This document shows positions 36,897 through 43,896 of a DNA stretch of 43,896 bases, in pieces. The notes under the pieces were generated by a model that saw only the letters and a program-made list of their open reading frames with translations, did no database searches and was not told the origin of the DNA. The stretch's first letter is position 1, and every line of letters begins with the position of its first letter. Origin of the DNA: Planomicrobium soli (GTDB lineage: Bacteria; Bacillota; Bacilli; Bacillales_A; Planococcaceae); assembly GCF_003014655.1 (NCBI RefSeq), contig NZ_PYAT01000020.1:1-43896 (forward strand), read 5' to 3'. The translations under genes and the position numbers were made by a program.

Positions 36897-36932
36897 AAAA
36901 CGTGCCTGGGCAATTGCCCAGGCACGTTTTTT
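36895..36932. terminator. Bidirectional terminator, perfect palindrome
   Basis: AAAAAACGTGCCTGGGCAA and its exact reverse complement, 19 bp per arm. It ends the transporter operon and the convergent ygaE, and overlaps the ygaE stop. Confidence 0.93.
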
Positions 36933-38016
36933 AAATGGTGTTTTCCAATTCAGAACCCACTTCATCCGAGTGGTAATTCAAATAAGCGATAATAAGCAGA
37001 TCCAAATGCTCCAATTGTTCTTCGTAATCCAAAATTGCAGATAATATATGCATCAAATGATAAGTTGAAAATTCACTTGCTGTATCTTCATGGGCTAAAT
37101 TGATTTCTCTGATAAAAACATCCATTACTTCATGGCGTTTTAACACGGCATCTGTTCCTGCTGTTTCACTATGTTCAGGCCGCAGCTTTCCGACATATTT
37201 CATATACAATTGTTCGTGATAGCTAGCCAAGCTTTCGAGCCGTTCCTGCACCATCATATGGAAATGCTCGGGAAGATCGGTCATTTCGTTCTCATAACGG
37301 TGAAGCCGTTTGAGCACATCCAAACTCTTTTTAGAAGTGGCGATCATTTGCCGGTATAAGACCAGTTTTCGGGCTTTTATAAATTGTTGCTTTTTTGTGT
37401 AGTTGCGTTCGTCTTTATAAAATGAATACCACTGATCTACTTTATCCAGTTTATCGGATAATTTACTGATATCGTTTTTGACAGAAGAATAGTCGGATGC
37501 GTGCCGGATGGAAACACGTATCCAGCGAATCACTTCTTCCGTCACTTGATGGATGGATGTAAAGAGCCGCGTTTCGTATTTAGGCGGTAGAAAAATCATA
37601 TTGACGATAAAGGCAGACAAAATGCCGAGCAGTATTGTTAAGAACCGAAGCCCTGCAAACTCCAGGAACTGTTCTTGATGCGATTCCATAATGACAATAA
37701 GCGTCACAAGCGTTAAAGGAACCGGGTTATTAAGATTCAACTTCACCATAATAACAATTGCCAAAACAGCGGCAAGCCCAATCGTCAAATAATTAGAACC
37801 GATCGTCAATACAAAGATGATTGCAAGAATGGCTCCAATCAAATTGCCGTATATTTGGTCCAAGACTGTTAGGTATGACCGATATACTGAAGGTTGTATA
37901 GCAAAAATCGCAGATATTCCCGCCACGAAAGGTATTGGCAGATTTAGCCAATTAGCCAAAAACAATGCTAAGGAAATTGCTATGCCAGTTTTAAATATAC
38001 GTGCGCCCAATTGCAT
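36931..38016 (-). CDS. ygaE: Aromatic acid exporter family membrane protein YgaE
   Basis: A membrane protein of the FUSC/ArAE family (DUF939). The first 150 residues hold about five helices (AISLALFLANWLNLPIPFVAGISAIFAIQP region, with IYGNLIGAILAIIFVL), and the remaining 200 are soluble, helical and charged (DUF939 C-terminal domain). The 361-residue length matches YgaE. The substrate is unknown. ATG at 38016 with AAAGGAGAG upstream. In B. subtilis this gene directly follows ygaD; here the peptide transporter lies between. Confidence 0.87.
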   Translation of the reverse strand: MQLGARIFKTGIAISLALFLANWLNLPIPFVAGISAIFAIQPSVYRSYLTVLDQIYGNLIGAILAIIFVLTIGSNYLTIGLAAVLAIVIMVKLNLNNPVPLTLVTLIVIMESHQEQFLEFAGLRFLTILLGILSAFIVNMIFLPPKYETRLFTSIHQVTEEVIRWIRVSIRHASDYSSVKNDISKLSDKLDKVDQWYSFYKDERNYTKKQQFIKARKLVLYRQMIATSKKSLDVLKRLHRYENEMTDLPEHFHMMVQERLESLASYHEQLYMKYVGKLRPEHSETAGTDAVLKRHEVMDVFIREINLAHEDTASEFSTYHLMHILSAILDYEEQLEHLDLLIIAYLNYHSDEVGSELENTI

Positions 38017-38059
38017 GTTATGAAGCTCTCCTTTCTTTTACGATGGCGGATTTTCTCGA

Positions 38060-39346
38060 TCAAAGCTGTCTGAATGCTTCGCGGACAGCCTGGATTGAAA
38101 TTTCAACATCTTCTTTTGTGTGCTCAGTGGTTAAAAACCATGCTTCGTATTTTGAAGGGGCTAGGTTAATGCCTTGCTCAAGCATCAATTTGAAAAAACG
38201 CCCAAAAATTTCCCCATCTGTTGCTTCAGCTTGTTCGTAATTTTCAACTTTCACATCTGTAAAGTAAATCGTTAAGGCGCCTTTCAGGCGATTAATGGTA
38301 ATAGTGATGCTGAACTCTTTTGCAGCTGCAAGAATCCCTTCCTCAAGAAGACGGCCAAGTTCGTCCATTTTCTCGTATACACCATCCTCACGAAGCACTT
38401 CTAGACAGGCAATGCCCGCTTGGATAGACGCTGGATTTCCAGCCATTGTTCCCGCCTGGTATGCTGGTCCAAGAGGAGCGACTGTCTCCATGATTTCTTT
38501 TTTGCCGCCGTATGCACCAATCGGTAAACCGCCGCCGATGATTTTGCCGAGTGCAGTTAAATCCGGAACCAAACCAAGAAGGTCCTGCGCGCCGCCATAG
38601 TGGAAACGGAAAGCCGTTATAACTTCGTCATAAACAATCAAAGAGCCTTTTTCTTTTGCGATGCGGTGAACTTCTTCTAAAAAACCTTTTTTCGGTTCCA
38701 CAATGCCGAAATTTCCAACAATCGGCTCTACTAGGATACAGGCAATTTCTTCTCCCCATTTGTCCATGGCTTCTGAAAAAGCGTCAGGGTCGTTAAATGG
38801 AATGGTAATCACTTCTTCAGCAATTGTTTTGGGTACGCCAGCAGAATCGGGCGTTCCAAGAGTAGCCGGTCCGGAACCAGCTGCAACAAGAACGAGATCA
38901 GAGTGTCCGTGATAGCAGCCGGCAAATTTCATAATTTTCGTGCGGCCGGTATAGGCGCGTGATACGCGGATTGTGGTCATGACCGCTTCCGTGCCGCTAT
39001 TGACAAAGCGCACTTTGTCCATATTAGGCATTGCGTCTTTCAACATTTTGGCGAAAGTGATTTCATGCCGTGTCGGCGTTCCATATAAAATGCCATTTTC
39101 TGCGGCATGAGTGATGGCTTTTGTGATGTGCGGGTGGGCGTGTCCGGTGATGATCGGTCCATAAGCTGCCAAATAATCGATGTATTTATTTCCATCGACA
39201 TCCCAAAAATAAGCGCCTTTTGCGCGTTCCATGGAAACAGGCGAACCGCCACCTACAGCTTTATAGGATCGTGATGGACTGTTGACTCCGCCAACGATGT
39301 GCTGCAATGCTTCTTCGTGCAGTTGTTCCGAGATTGTATGTTTCAT
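38060..39346 (-). CDS. gsaB: Glutamate-1-semialdehyde 2,1-aminomutase GsaB
   Basis: PLP enzyme that converts glutamate-1-semialdehyde to 5-aminolevulinate in the C5 path to haem; in Bacillus gsaB is the second copy beside hemL in the hem operon. The PLP lysine is in [18 protein letters not shown], preceded by the substrate-binding [20 protein letters not shown] and GCYHGHSD, and the YDEVITAFR aspartate. 428 residues, full length. ATG at 39346 with AGGAGG upstream. Divergent from bcp. Confidence 0.92.
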   Translation of the reverse strand: MKHTISEQLHEEALQHIVGGVNSPSRSYKAVGGGSPVSMERAKGAYFWDVDGNKYIDYLAAYGPIITGHAHPHITKAITHAAENGILYGTPTRHEITFAKMLKDAMPNMDKVRFVNSGTEAVMTTIRVSRAYTGRTKIMKFAGCYHGHSDLVLVAAGSGPATLGTPDSAGVPKTIAEEVITIPFNDPDAFSEAMDKWGEEIACILVEPIVGNFGIVEPKKGFLEEVHRIAKEKGSLIVYDEVITAFRFHYGGAQDLLGLVPDLTALGKIIGGGLPIGAYGGKKEIMETVAPLGPAYQAGTMAGNPASIQAGIACLEVLREDGVYEKMDELGRLLEEGILAAAKEFSITITINRLKGALTIYFTDVKVENYEQAEATDGEIFGRFFKLMLEQGINLAPSKYEAWFLTTEHTKEDVEISIQAVREAFRQL

Positions 39347-39377
39347 TTTAAAGCCTCCTATTTATTGCTCTTTCTTA

Positions 39378-39406
39378 TTGTAGACAATATTTTTCATGAG
39401 TGCCAA
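39378..39406 (-). promoter_or_regulatory. Promoter of gsaB with overlapping palindrome
   Basis: On the minus strand TTGGCA (39406-39401), 17 nt, TACAAT (39383-39378). The -10 overlaps the inverted repeat TATTGT-AG-ACAATA (39376-39389), a possible operator. It is not a PerR box (TTATAATnATTATAA). Confidence 0.65.
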
Positions 39407-39411
39407 AGAAA

Positions 39412-39440
39412 TTGAAACCTGTCTTCCGGTTGGTTACGAT
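39412..39440 (+). promoter_or_regulatory. Promoter of bcp
   Basis: TTGAAA (39412-39417), 17 nt, TACGAT (39435-39440), 25 nt before the bcp start. Confidence 0.65.
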
Positions 39441-39465
39441 AGAGGAAAGAAAAGGAGTGATGGAA

Positions 39466-39942
39466 TTGGCCACTTTAGAAGGATTGCAAGCACCGGCTTT
39501 CACATTGAAAAATGAAGCCGGGGAGATTGTTTCATTGAAAGATTTTGGGGGAGAAAAATATACCATATTGTATTTTTACCCTAAAGACATGACGCCGGGA
39601 TGCACCACACAAGCCTGTGATTTTCGGGATGCGCAAGCGGATTTCTCTGAAATGAACGCCGTTATTCTTGGCGTTAGTGCCGATTCTGCTGATCAGCACA
39701 ACAAATTCATCGAAAAGCACGGTCTACCATTTTCGCTTTTAGTGGATGAAGACCACAAAGTGTCGGAGGAATATGGAGTATGGGTGGAGAAAAAAATGTA
39801 TGGCAAGACATTTATGGGAATCGAGCGTTCGACGTTCTTGATCGATCCGACCGGTACGATCATCAAAGAATGGCGGAAAGTAAAAGTAGCTGACCACATT
39901 AGAGAAGTTTTGGAGATATTGAAAACACTCAGCAGCCAGTGA
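39466..39942 (+). CDS. bcp: Thiol peroxidase Bcp (peroxiredoxin Q)
   Basis: Thioredoxin-dependent peroxiredoxin that reduces hydrogen and organic peroxides. The peroxidatic Cys46 and resolving Cys51 are in MTPGCTTQACDF, the atypical 2-Cys spacing of the BCP/PrxQ group. 158 residues from a TTG at 39466, 8 nt after AAGGAG; the ATG at 39460 is only 2 nt from that site. It matches the position of ygaF between gsaB and perR in B. subtilis. The dehydrogenase gene starts 18 nt later, so they probably share a transcript. Confidence 0.9.
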   Translation: MATLEGLQAPAFTLKNEAGEIVSLKDFGGEKYTILYFYPKDMTPGCTTQACDFRDAQADFSEMNAVILGVSADSADQHNKFIEKHGLPFSLLVDEDHKVSEEYGVWVEKKMYGKTFMGIERSTFLIDPTGTIIKEWRKVKVADHIREVLEILKTLSSQ

Positions 39943-39960
39943 AAAGGGGAGAAAACCGGA

Positions 39961-40902
39961 ATGGAAGTTTTGTTTACGTTTCTACCAAAAACAGCCCATC
40001 AGGAAAAACTCGAAAAAGAATTTCCTGATGTTGATTTTCATTTTACGTACAAAGAAAAGTCCCGCTTGCCGTCAGTGGACATCTTAGTAACGTATGGGGA
40101 AGATATAACAGAGGAAGATATCAGCAAAGCTGAAAAGTTGAAATGGATTATGGTGGCGAGTGCTGGAGTGGAAAAAATGCCGCTCCAAGCAATGAAAGAA
40201 CGCGGAATTGCCGTTTCGAATGTGAAAGGCATCCACAAAACTCCAATGGCCGAATCGGTACTGGCTCACTTGCTGGCCTTGAAACGTTCGCTACCGTTTA
40301 TTTATGAGAGTCAGCAAAATAACCAATGGAACCGAAAGACCGGTTCATCCGAACTATTTGGTTCAACCGCATTGATCCTCGGTCCTGGAGCAATTGGTTC
40401 TGAAATTGGCCGGCTTCTTCAAGCATTCGGCGTTCGGACAATTGGCTGCAATCGATCTGGAAGTGCCGCAGATTATATGGATGAAATGACGTCCTTTGAA
40501 GATATCCTGATGAAGCTGCCCGAAGCCGACCTTATCATCTCGGTTGTGCCAAGCACTAAAGAAACAAAGCACATGCTGAAAAAGGAACACTTTGAAGCGA
40601 TGAAAAAGGATGCCATTTTCATGAACTTCGGACGAGGTGATCTGGTGGAAGACCAAATTTTGCTGGAAGCGCTTGAAAACGGTGCTGTTGGATACGCGGT
40701 GCTCGACGTTTTCGAACAAGAACCGCTGCCACCCGAACATCCTTATTGGAGTATGAAAAATGTTGTGATTTCACCTCATGCATCCAGCCACTCAAAAAAA
40801 TACGTAGACCGTGCGTTGGATATTTTTATTCCCAATTTGCACAAGTGGCTCTCGGAAGATCTTAACCCAACAAATCTTGTTAATCTGGAAAAGGGGTATT
40901 GA
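39961..40902 (+). CDS. D-2-hydroxyacid dehydrogenase (NAD-dependent)
   Basis: Reduces a 2-keto acid to the D-hydroxy acid or the reverse. The NAD-binding motif is LGPGAIGSEIG near residue 140; the catalytic Arg and Glu regions are ISVVPSTKET/NFGRGDLV and LDVFEQEPLP, and the catalytic His is in ISPHASSHS. 313 residues. The substrate is unknown; the sequence is of the distant phosphoglycerate-dehydrogenase-like type with a short N-terminal domain. Downstream of bcp, and the adenosyltransferase starts 3 nt after its stop. This gene is not between ygaF and perR in B. subtilis. Confidence 0.87.
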   Translation: MEVLFTFLPKTAHQEKLEKEFPDVDFHFTYKEKSRLPSVDILVTYGEDITEEDISKAEKLKWIMVASAGVEKMPLQAMKERGIAVSNVKGIHKTPMAESVLAHLLALKRSLPFIYESQQNNQWNRKTGSSELFGSTALILGPGAIGSEIGRLLQAFGVRTIGCNRSGSAADYMDEMTSFEDILMKLPEADLIISVVPSTKETKHMLKKEHFEAMKKDAIFMNFGRGDLVEDQILLEALENGAVGYAVLDVFEQEPLPPEHPYWSMKNVVISPHASSHSKKYVDRALDIFIPNLHKWLSEDLNPTNLVNLEKGY

Positions 40903-40904
40903 CC

Positions 40905-41456
40905 ATGAAGATTTACACGAAGACAGGAGATAAGGGAATGACTTCCCTTGTATACGGAAGCCGAGTTGCCAAAAATGATGTGCTGGTTGAGGCATATGGA
41001 ACTTGTGACGAAGCGAATTCAATGATTGGTTTGGCAGTAGGCCATATGGCCGAAGAGTTTTTTGAGGGAAAAGAAGAACTAAATCAAGCGTTCCATGAAA
41101 TTCAAACAAAGTTGTTCCATGTAGGAGCGGAACTTGCTACGCCGAAAGGCAAAGAAGTTAAATGGCAGCTGACTGAGCAAGATGTCGAGAAGCTTGAACA
41201 ATGGATTGATCTGTATGACGAGAAAGTACCACAGTTGGATAATTTTATCTTGCCGGGTGGGCATCCAGCAGGAGCGGCCCTTCATGTTGCCCGTACCGTC
41301 GTTCGCCGTACCGAGCGGACCGCAATTTCGATAGGGGAAGAGGTTTCGCCTACTGTACTGGCTTATTTGAACCGCTTGTCTGATTTTTTATTTGTCGCAG
41401 CCCGATTCGTGAACATTAAGCTTGGCAAGAAAGAACAGGAACTTCACAGCCAATAA
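40905..41456 (+). CDS. PduO-type corrinoid adenosyltransferase
   Basis: ATP:cob(I)alamin adenosyltransferase that makes adenosylcobalamin. The ATP-binding N-terminus KIYTKTGDKGMTSLVYGSRV is typical, then EAYGTCDEANSMIGLA and the active-site VARTVVRRTERTAI with a following LSDFLFVAAR. 183 residues from ATG 40905, with AAAGGGG at 8 nt. Co-transcribed with the dehydrogenase. No other cobalamin gene or adenosylcobalamin-dependent enzyme lies in the window, so it may serve a distant mutase or diol dehydratase using salvaged corrinoid. Confidence 0.92.
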   Translation: MKIYTKTGDKGMTSLVYGSRVAKNDVLVEAYGTCDEANSMIGLAVGHMAEEFFEGKEELNQAFHEIQTKLFHVGAELATPKGKEVKWQLTEQDVEKLEQWIDLYDEKVPQLDNFILPGGHPAGAALHVARTVVRRTERTAISIGEEVSPTVLAYLNRLSDFLFVAARFVNIKLGKKEQELHSQ

Positions 41457-41499
41457 ATATGACAAAAAGCCCCGAACAATACTGCAATATGGTGTATTC

Positions 41500-41529
41500 T
41501 TGACATCCAGCCTCCTTTTTAAGTACACT
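41500..41529 (+). promoter_or_regulatory. Promoter of perR
   Basis: TTGACA (41500-41505), 18 nt, TACACT (41524-41529), followed at once by the PerR box. Confidence 0.8.
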
Positions 41530-41531
41530 AA

Positions 41532-41546
41532 TTATAACGATTACAA
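41532..41546 (+). promoter_or_regulatory. PerR box (autoregulation)
   Basis: TTATAACGATTACAA against the consensus TTATAATnATTATAA: 12 of 14 defined bases match. It starts 3 nt after the -10, so bound PerR would cover the transcription start and repress its own gene. Confidence 0.82.
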
Positions 41547-41579
41547 TGTAAGAATACTTATGAAGTGAGGTGCACAGCG

Positions 41580-42023
41580 ATGTCTGAAGTTCAATTAAAA
41601 GACGCGCTTGATGCTTTGAAGTCAACAGGTGTACGAATCACGCCCCAGCGCCATGCGATTCTGGAGTATATGATTCATTCAACAGCACACCCAACAGCGG
41701 ATGACATTTATCGCGCATTAGAGAAAACTTTCCCGAATATGAGTGTAGCGACAGTATATAATAATTTGCGTGTATTTCGAAAAGCGGGACTGGTAAAGGA
41801 ATTGACTTACGGTGATTCTTCAAGCCGTTTTGATTTTGTAACACATGACCATTACCATATGATTTGCAGCGATTGCGGCAAAATCGTCGATTTCCATTAC
41901 CCTGGTTTGGATGAAGTGGAGCATTTAGCTTCCCATGTAACAGGTTTCCAAGTGGATTATCACCGCTTAGAGCTTTATGGGACATGTAAGGATTGTGTAG
42001 AAAAACCTGCTAAAGCACAATGA
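41580..42023 (+). CDS. perR: Peroxide-responsive repressor PerR
   Basis: Fur-family metal-dependent repressor of the peroxide regulon; inactivated when iron-bound protein is oxidised on histidine. All key residues fall at the B. subtilis positions: regulatory metal ligands His37, Asp85, His91, His93, Asp104 and structural zinc cysteines Cys96, Cys99, Cys136, Cys139. The presence of Asp104 favours PerR over Fur or Zur. 147 residues from ATG 41580 (GAGGTG 7 nt upstream); an ATG 15 nt earlier lies before that site. It has its own promoter with a PerR box. Confidence 0.95.
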   Translation: MSEVQLKDALDALKSTGVRITPQRHAILEYMIHSTAHPTADDIYRALEKTFPNMSVATVYNNLRVFRKAGLVKELTYGDSSSRFDFVTHDHYHMICSDCGKIVDFHYPGLDEVEHLASHVTGFQVDYHRLELYGTCKDCVEKPAKAQ

Positions 42024-42049
42024 GCATGATTACCATGCTCATTTTTTTA
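42020..42049 (+). terminator. Terminator of perR
   Basis: ATGAGCATG, ATTAC, CATGCTCAT and seven T. The stem includes the perR stop codon. Confidence 0.9.
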
Positions 42050-42072
42050 TTGCCGATGCAGCAATAGAATTT

Positions 42073-42110
42073 AAAAAAGCTCCACTGGACTGTATGTCCG
42101 GTGGAGCTTC
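42073..42110 (-). terminator. Terminator of ygzB
   Basis: On the minus strand AAGCTCCACcGGAC, loop, GTCCaGTGGAGCTTTTTT. Confidence 0.85.
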
Positions 42111-42119
42111 TCGTTATAG

Positions 42120-42467
42120 TTAAGAATTTTTCTTATTGTATTCTTCGTTAAATTCTTTTCCTTCAAGGGAAGGGTCCATCGTTAATGGCTCATTGCAGTG
42201 CATGCACATATCTACCCGGCCAAGCATTTTTGTCTGTTTGCCGCAGTTTGGACATTCTACAGGAACAGTCTTCATTGACAAAAGTCCAATCCATGCATAT
42301 ACCCCTGTGCTTCCTACGACTGCCAACACACCAAGCAACATAAAGATGACCATAACTAACGGTTGGTTTTTAAAGTAAATGCCAACGTACATAATAACGA
42401 TTCCGATAAAGACCAGCGACAATGCGAAAGTCCGGATTCGATTGATTTTATTTTTATAAGGTTTCAT
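42120..42467 (-). CDS. ygzB: YgzB family membrane protein (UPF0295)
   Basis: A 115-residue protein with two membrane helices ([19 protein letters not shown] and [18 protein letters not shown]) followed by a soluble zinc-ribbon-like part with CPNC and CMHC. The function is unknown; conserved beside perR in Bacillales. The ATG at 42467 is 9 nt after AAGGAGG; the longer frame begins before that site. Confidence 0.87.
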   Translation of the reverse strand: MKPYKNKINRIRTFALSLVFIGIVIMYVGIYFKNQPLVMVIFMLLGVLAVVGSTGVYAWIGLLSMKTVPVECPNCGKQTKMLGRVDMCMHCNEPLTMDPSLEGKEFNEEYNKKNS

Positions 42468-42652
42468 TTCTTCGTTCCTCCTTGCATCCATCATACTATA
42501 TCATAATGTGTGTTCAAAAGTGATAATGATTTTCGAATGAAGGAATCTAATAGAAATATGTCGAATTAGAGAAAAAGGGGAAAAGAGCTTTTTTATTCAG
42601 TTAGTTTAAGAAAGAAGATACGAAAAGTTAGCCACTCAAGGAGTGAAATTCA

Positions 42653-43519
42653 ATGGAGCAAATTTTACGGCCAATTTATCAGGAACGCGCCAGCCAAGAA
42701 AGCACCCTAGGTGTAGTATTGGTAGAGAAAAGGGAAAAAGTCAGTCCGATCACCGATACATTCGATTCGGTGCTGCTGATTATTACAAAAGAAAACGATA
42801 CATCTGTTTTCACTAAACATTACACATACTTAGATAAAAAAGCAGCAATGCATATTGTAACTGAAAAGCAATTGCGAAAATGGCTTTTGCTGGGAACCAA
42901 TCGTAAAATTGTAGACTGGCTCTTTCACGGGCGGATCATTTACGACCGCAATGAATTTATGGAAAAGCTGAAGACTGAATTGAAGGACTATCCGTTTTAC
43001 GGACGAAAGATCAAGATGGGAATCGAATTTGCGAAGCTTATACGACGTTATTTGGAAGGGAAAGTATTTTTTGAAGAAAAGAATTATATGGATGCTTATA
43101 ATCATATAGTAGAATCACTTCATAATTTGGCCCGGCTCTCTGTATTGGAAAATGGGCTTCCTCCTGAAGTGACCGTCTGGTCGCAGGTTAAACAAATGGA
43201 ACCATCTATCTATAAGCTATACGAAGAATTGATCTTAAGTGACGAACCGATCCATAAAAGGTTGGAACTATTATTTTTAGCAAGTGAATTCCATATCCAT
43301 TCTCGGACAAATGATGGAGCCCAACATATTAGAGAAGTGATGGAGAAGCAGGAGAGTTGGACGATCCAAGAACTTCATGAACAAGAAGAATTGAAAAACT
43401 ACTCTTCAGACTTAGAAGTCTTTATCGAATATTTAGTAGAGAAAGACTTAATATCAGTTAAAGGAGTAAAGACAAAAAGTGAAGGAATCTTCCATCGTTA
43501 CTATTATGTTAAAGGTTAA
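42653..43519 (+). CDS. ygxA: Nucleotidyltransferase-like protein YgxA
   Basis: A 288-residue cytosolic protein annotated in Bacillales as nucleotidyltransferase-like, between ygzB and an rRNA operon. The N-terminal 110 residues are alpha/beta (DSVLLIITKENDT, KWLLLGTNRKIVDWLFHGRIIYDRNEF in part), and the rest is helical with a winged-helix-like end (VEYLVEKDLISVKGVK region). I see no complete GS-x-DxD active site, so activity is doubtful. ATG with AAGGAGTG upstream. Terminator follows. Confidence 0.8.
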   Translation: MEQILRPIYQERASQESTLGVVLVEKREKVSPITDTFDSVLLIITKENDTSVFTKHYTYLDKKAAMHIVTEKQLRKWLLLGTNRKIVDWLFHGRIIYDRNEFMEKLKTELKDYPFYGRKIKMGIEFAKLIRRYLEGKVFFEEKNYMDAYNHIVESLHNLARLSVLENGLPPEVTVWSQVKQMEPSIYKLYEELILSDEPIHKRLELLFLASEFHIHSRTNDGAQHIREVMEKQESWTIQELHEQEELKNYSSDLEVFIEYLVEKDLISVKGVKTKSEGIFHRYYYVKG

Positions 43520-43556
43520 AAAGGAGCTGATTTCTATTATGAAATCAGCTCCTTTT
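43519..43556 (+). terminator. Terminator of ygxA
   Basis: AAAAGGAGCTGATTTC, TATTAT, GAAATCAGCTCCTTTT: a 16-bp stem. From 43557 to 43650 only AT-rich DNA is seen, as expected upstream of rRNA promoters (possible UP element near 43630-43652). Confidence 0.92.
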
Positions 43557-43653
43557 CATTTGGGGAAAGGGTGAAAGGTGGGGGTTAAGTAATAATGAAA
43601 TAGTTTTAAAGACAACAGGTTTTTAAATGGTTTAACTTTTTTAAAATTTATTG

Positions 43654-43683
43654 TTGACAGGACTAGGCAATACGTATTATGAT
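43654..43683 (+). promoter_or_regulatory. rRNA operon promoter P1
   Basis: TTGACA (43654-43659), 18 nt, TATGAT (43678-43683), with an AT-rich stretch just upstream like an UP element. It is about 90 nt before a second promoter. Confidence 0.8.
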
Positions 43684-43741
43684 AATACACGTCGCTAAGG
43701 CAATTAAGTTTTCTGCGATAATAAAAAACCTAAAAAAACGC

Positions 43742-43770
43742 TTGACTCTGAAAGTTAACGATGTTAAATT
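43742..43770 (+). promoter_or_regulatory. rRNA operon promoter P2
   Basis: TTGACT (43742-43747), 17 nt, TAAATT (43765-43770). Tandem promoters about 90 nt apart, as in Bacillus rrn operons. Confidence 0.75.
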
Positions 43771-43896
43771 AGAGGAGTCGCTTTTACAGGGCGAACAAAA
43801 CGAACCTTGAAAACTGAACAGCAAAACGTCAACAAACATTGTTGAGGCGTTCCGAACGCCGAAACAAATTTCTGCGATGGCCGCGCAAGCGGTCGG
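43771..43896 (+). other. rRNA operon leader (16S gene lies beyond the window)
   Basis: The leader holds CCTTGAAAACTGAACA (43804-43819), typical of sequence before Bacillales 16S genes, then hairpins GGCGTTC-C-GAACGCC (43847-43861) and GGCCGC-GCAA-GCGGTC with a GNRA-type loop near the end. The mature 16S start is not reached. The position after perR-ygzB-ygxA matches rrnD of B. subtilis. Confidence 0.75.

Noticed and set aside
39376..39389. TATTGTAGACAATA as a PerR or Fur box
   Set aside because: It is a 6-2-6 palindrome without the TTATAATnATTATAA or 7-1-7 Fur pattern; kept only as an unassigned operator candidate.
42653..43519. YgxA as an active nucleotidyltransferase
   Set aside because: No clear GS-x-DxD catalytic pattern is visible, so it is listed only as nucleotidyltransferase-like.

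Overview
The window reads as chromosome of a low-to-mid GC Firmicute of the order Bacillales, most likely Planococcaceae (Planococcus, Planomicrobium or a relative). The reasons are strong AGGAGG-type ribosome binding sites, frequent TTG and GTG starts, many intrinsic terminators, products that resemble Bacillus subtilis proteins throughout, and a gene order that follows the B. subtilis yfh-yga region up to an rRNA operon. The spore genes I recall from that region of B. subtilis (sspK, sspE) are absent, which fits a genus with little or no sporulation. The genus is an inference; no 16S sequence is inside the window.

Layout. 1-200: start of a transposase on the minus strand (IS1182-like) with a hairpin in front of it. 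268-3572: DEAD-box helicase, M29 aminopeptidase and secreted GDSL esterase in one direction. 3618-4899: small basic protein and M20 peptidase on the minus strand. 4961-5792: TPP riboswitch and thiamine transporter ThiT. 5876-11070: second-type methionine aminopeptidase, TspO, oligoendopeptidase F with a GNAT acetyltransferase, DinB protein and beta-carbonic anhydrase. 11177-13884 (minus): MreBH, a 54-residue membrane protein and a second M29 aminopeptidase. 14092-16382: a coupled FAD monooxygenase / O-methyltransferase pair. 16441-21745: YfkK, Na+/alanine symporter, YtxH-like stress protein, YihY, SE1561 protein, a small orphan transcription unit and an MFS exporter. 21790-24094 (minus): RlmCD-type rRNA methyltransferase and YfhF.

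From 24188 to the end the order is recX-yfhH-yfhJ-yfhP-mutY-fabL-ygaC-ygaD, then a five-gene oligopeptide ABC transporter (appDFABC order), then ygaE-gsaB-bcp, a 2-hydroxyacid dehydrogenase and a PduO-type cobalamin adenosyltransferase, and then perR-ygzB-ygxA and the tandem promoters and leader of an rRNA operon. The transporter and the dehydrogenase/PduO pair are additions to the B. subtilis order.

Themes. Peptide use is prominent: an oligopeptide importer, oligoendopeptidase, two M29 aminopeptidases, an M20 peptidase, a methionine aminopeptidase and an amino acid symporter. Peroxide defence (PerR with a clear self-operator, and Bcp) sits beside haem and B12 chemistry (GsaB, PduO). No CRISPR array, tRNA, prophage or obvious defence system was seen. 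The least ordinary signals are two places where a stem-loop lies between a strong Shine-Dalgarno and a start codon (4899-4938 and 20245-20297), the orphan transcription unit at 20150-20372, and the monooxygenase/methyltransferase pair of unknown product.
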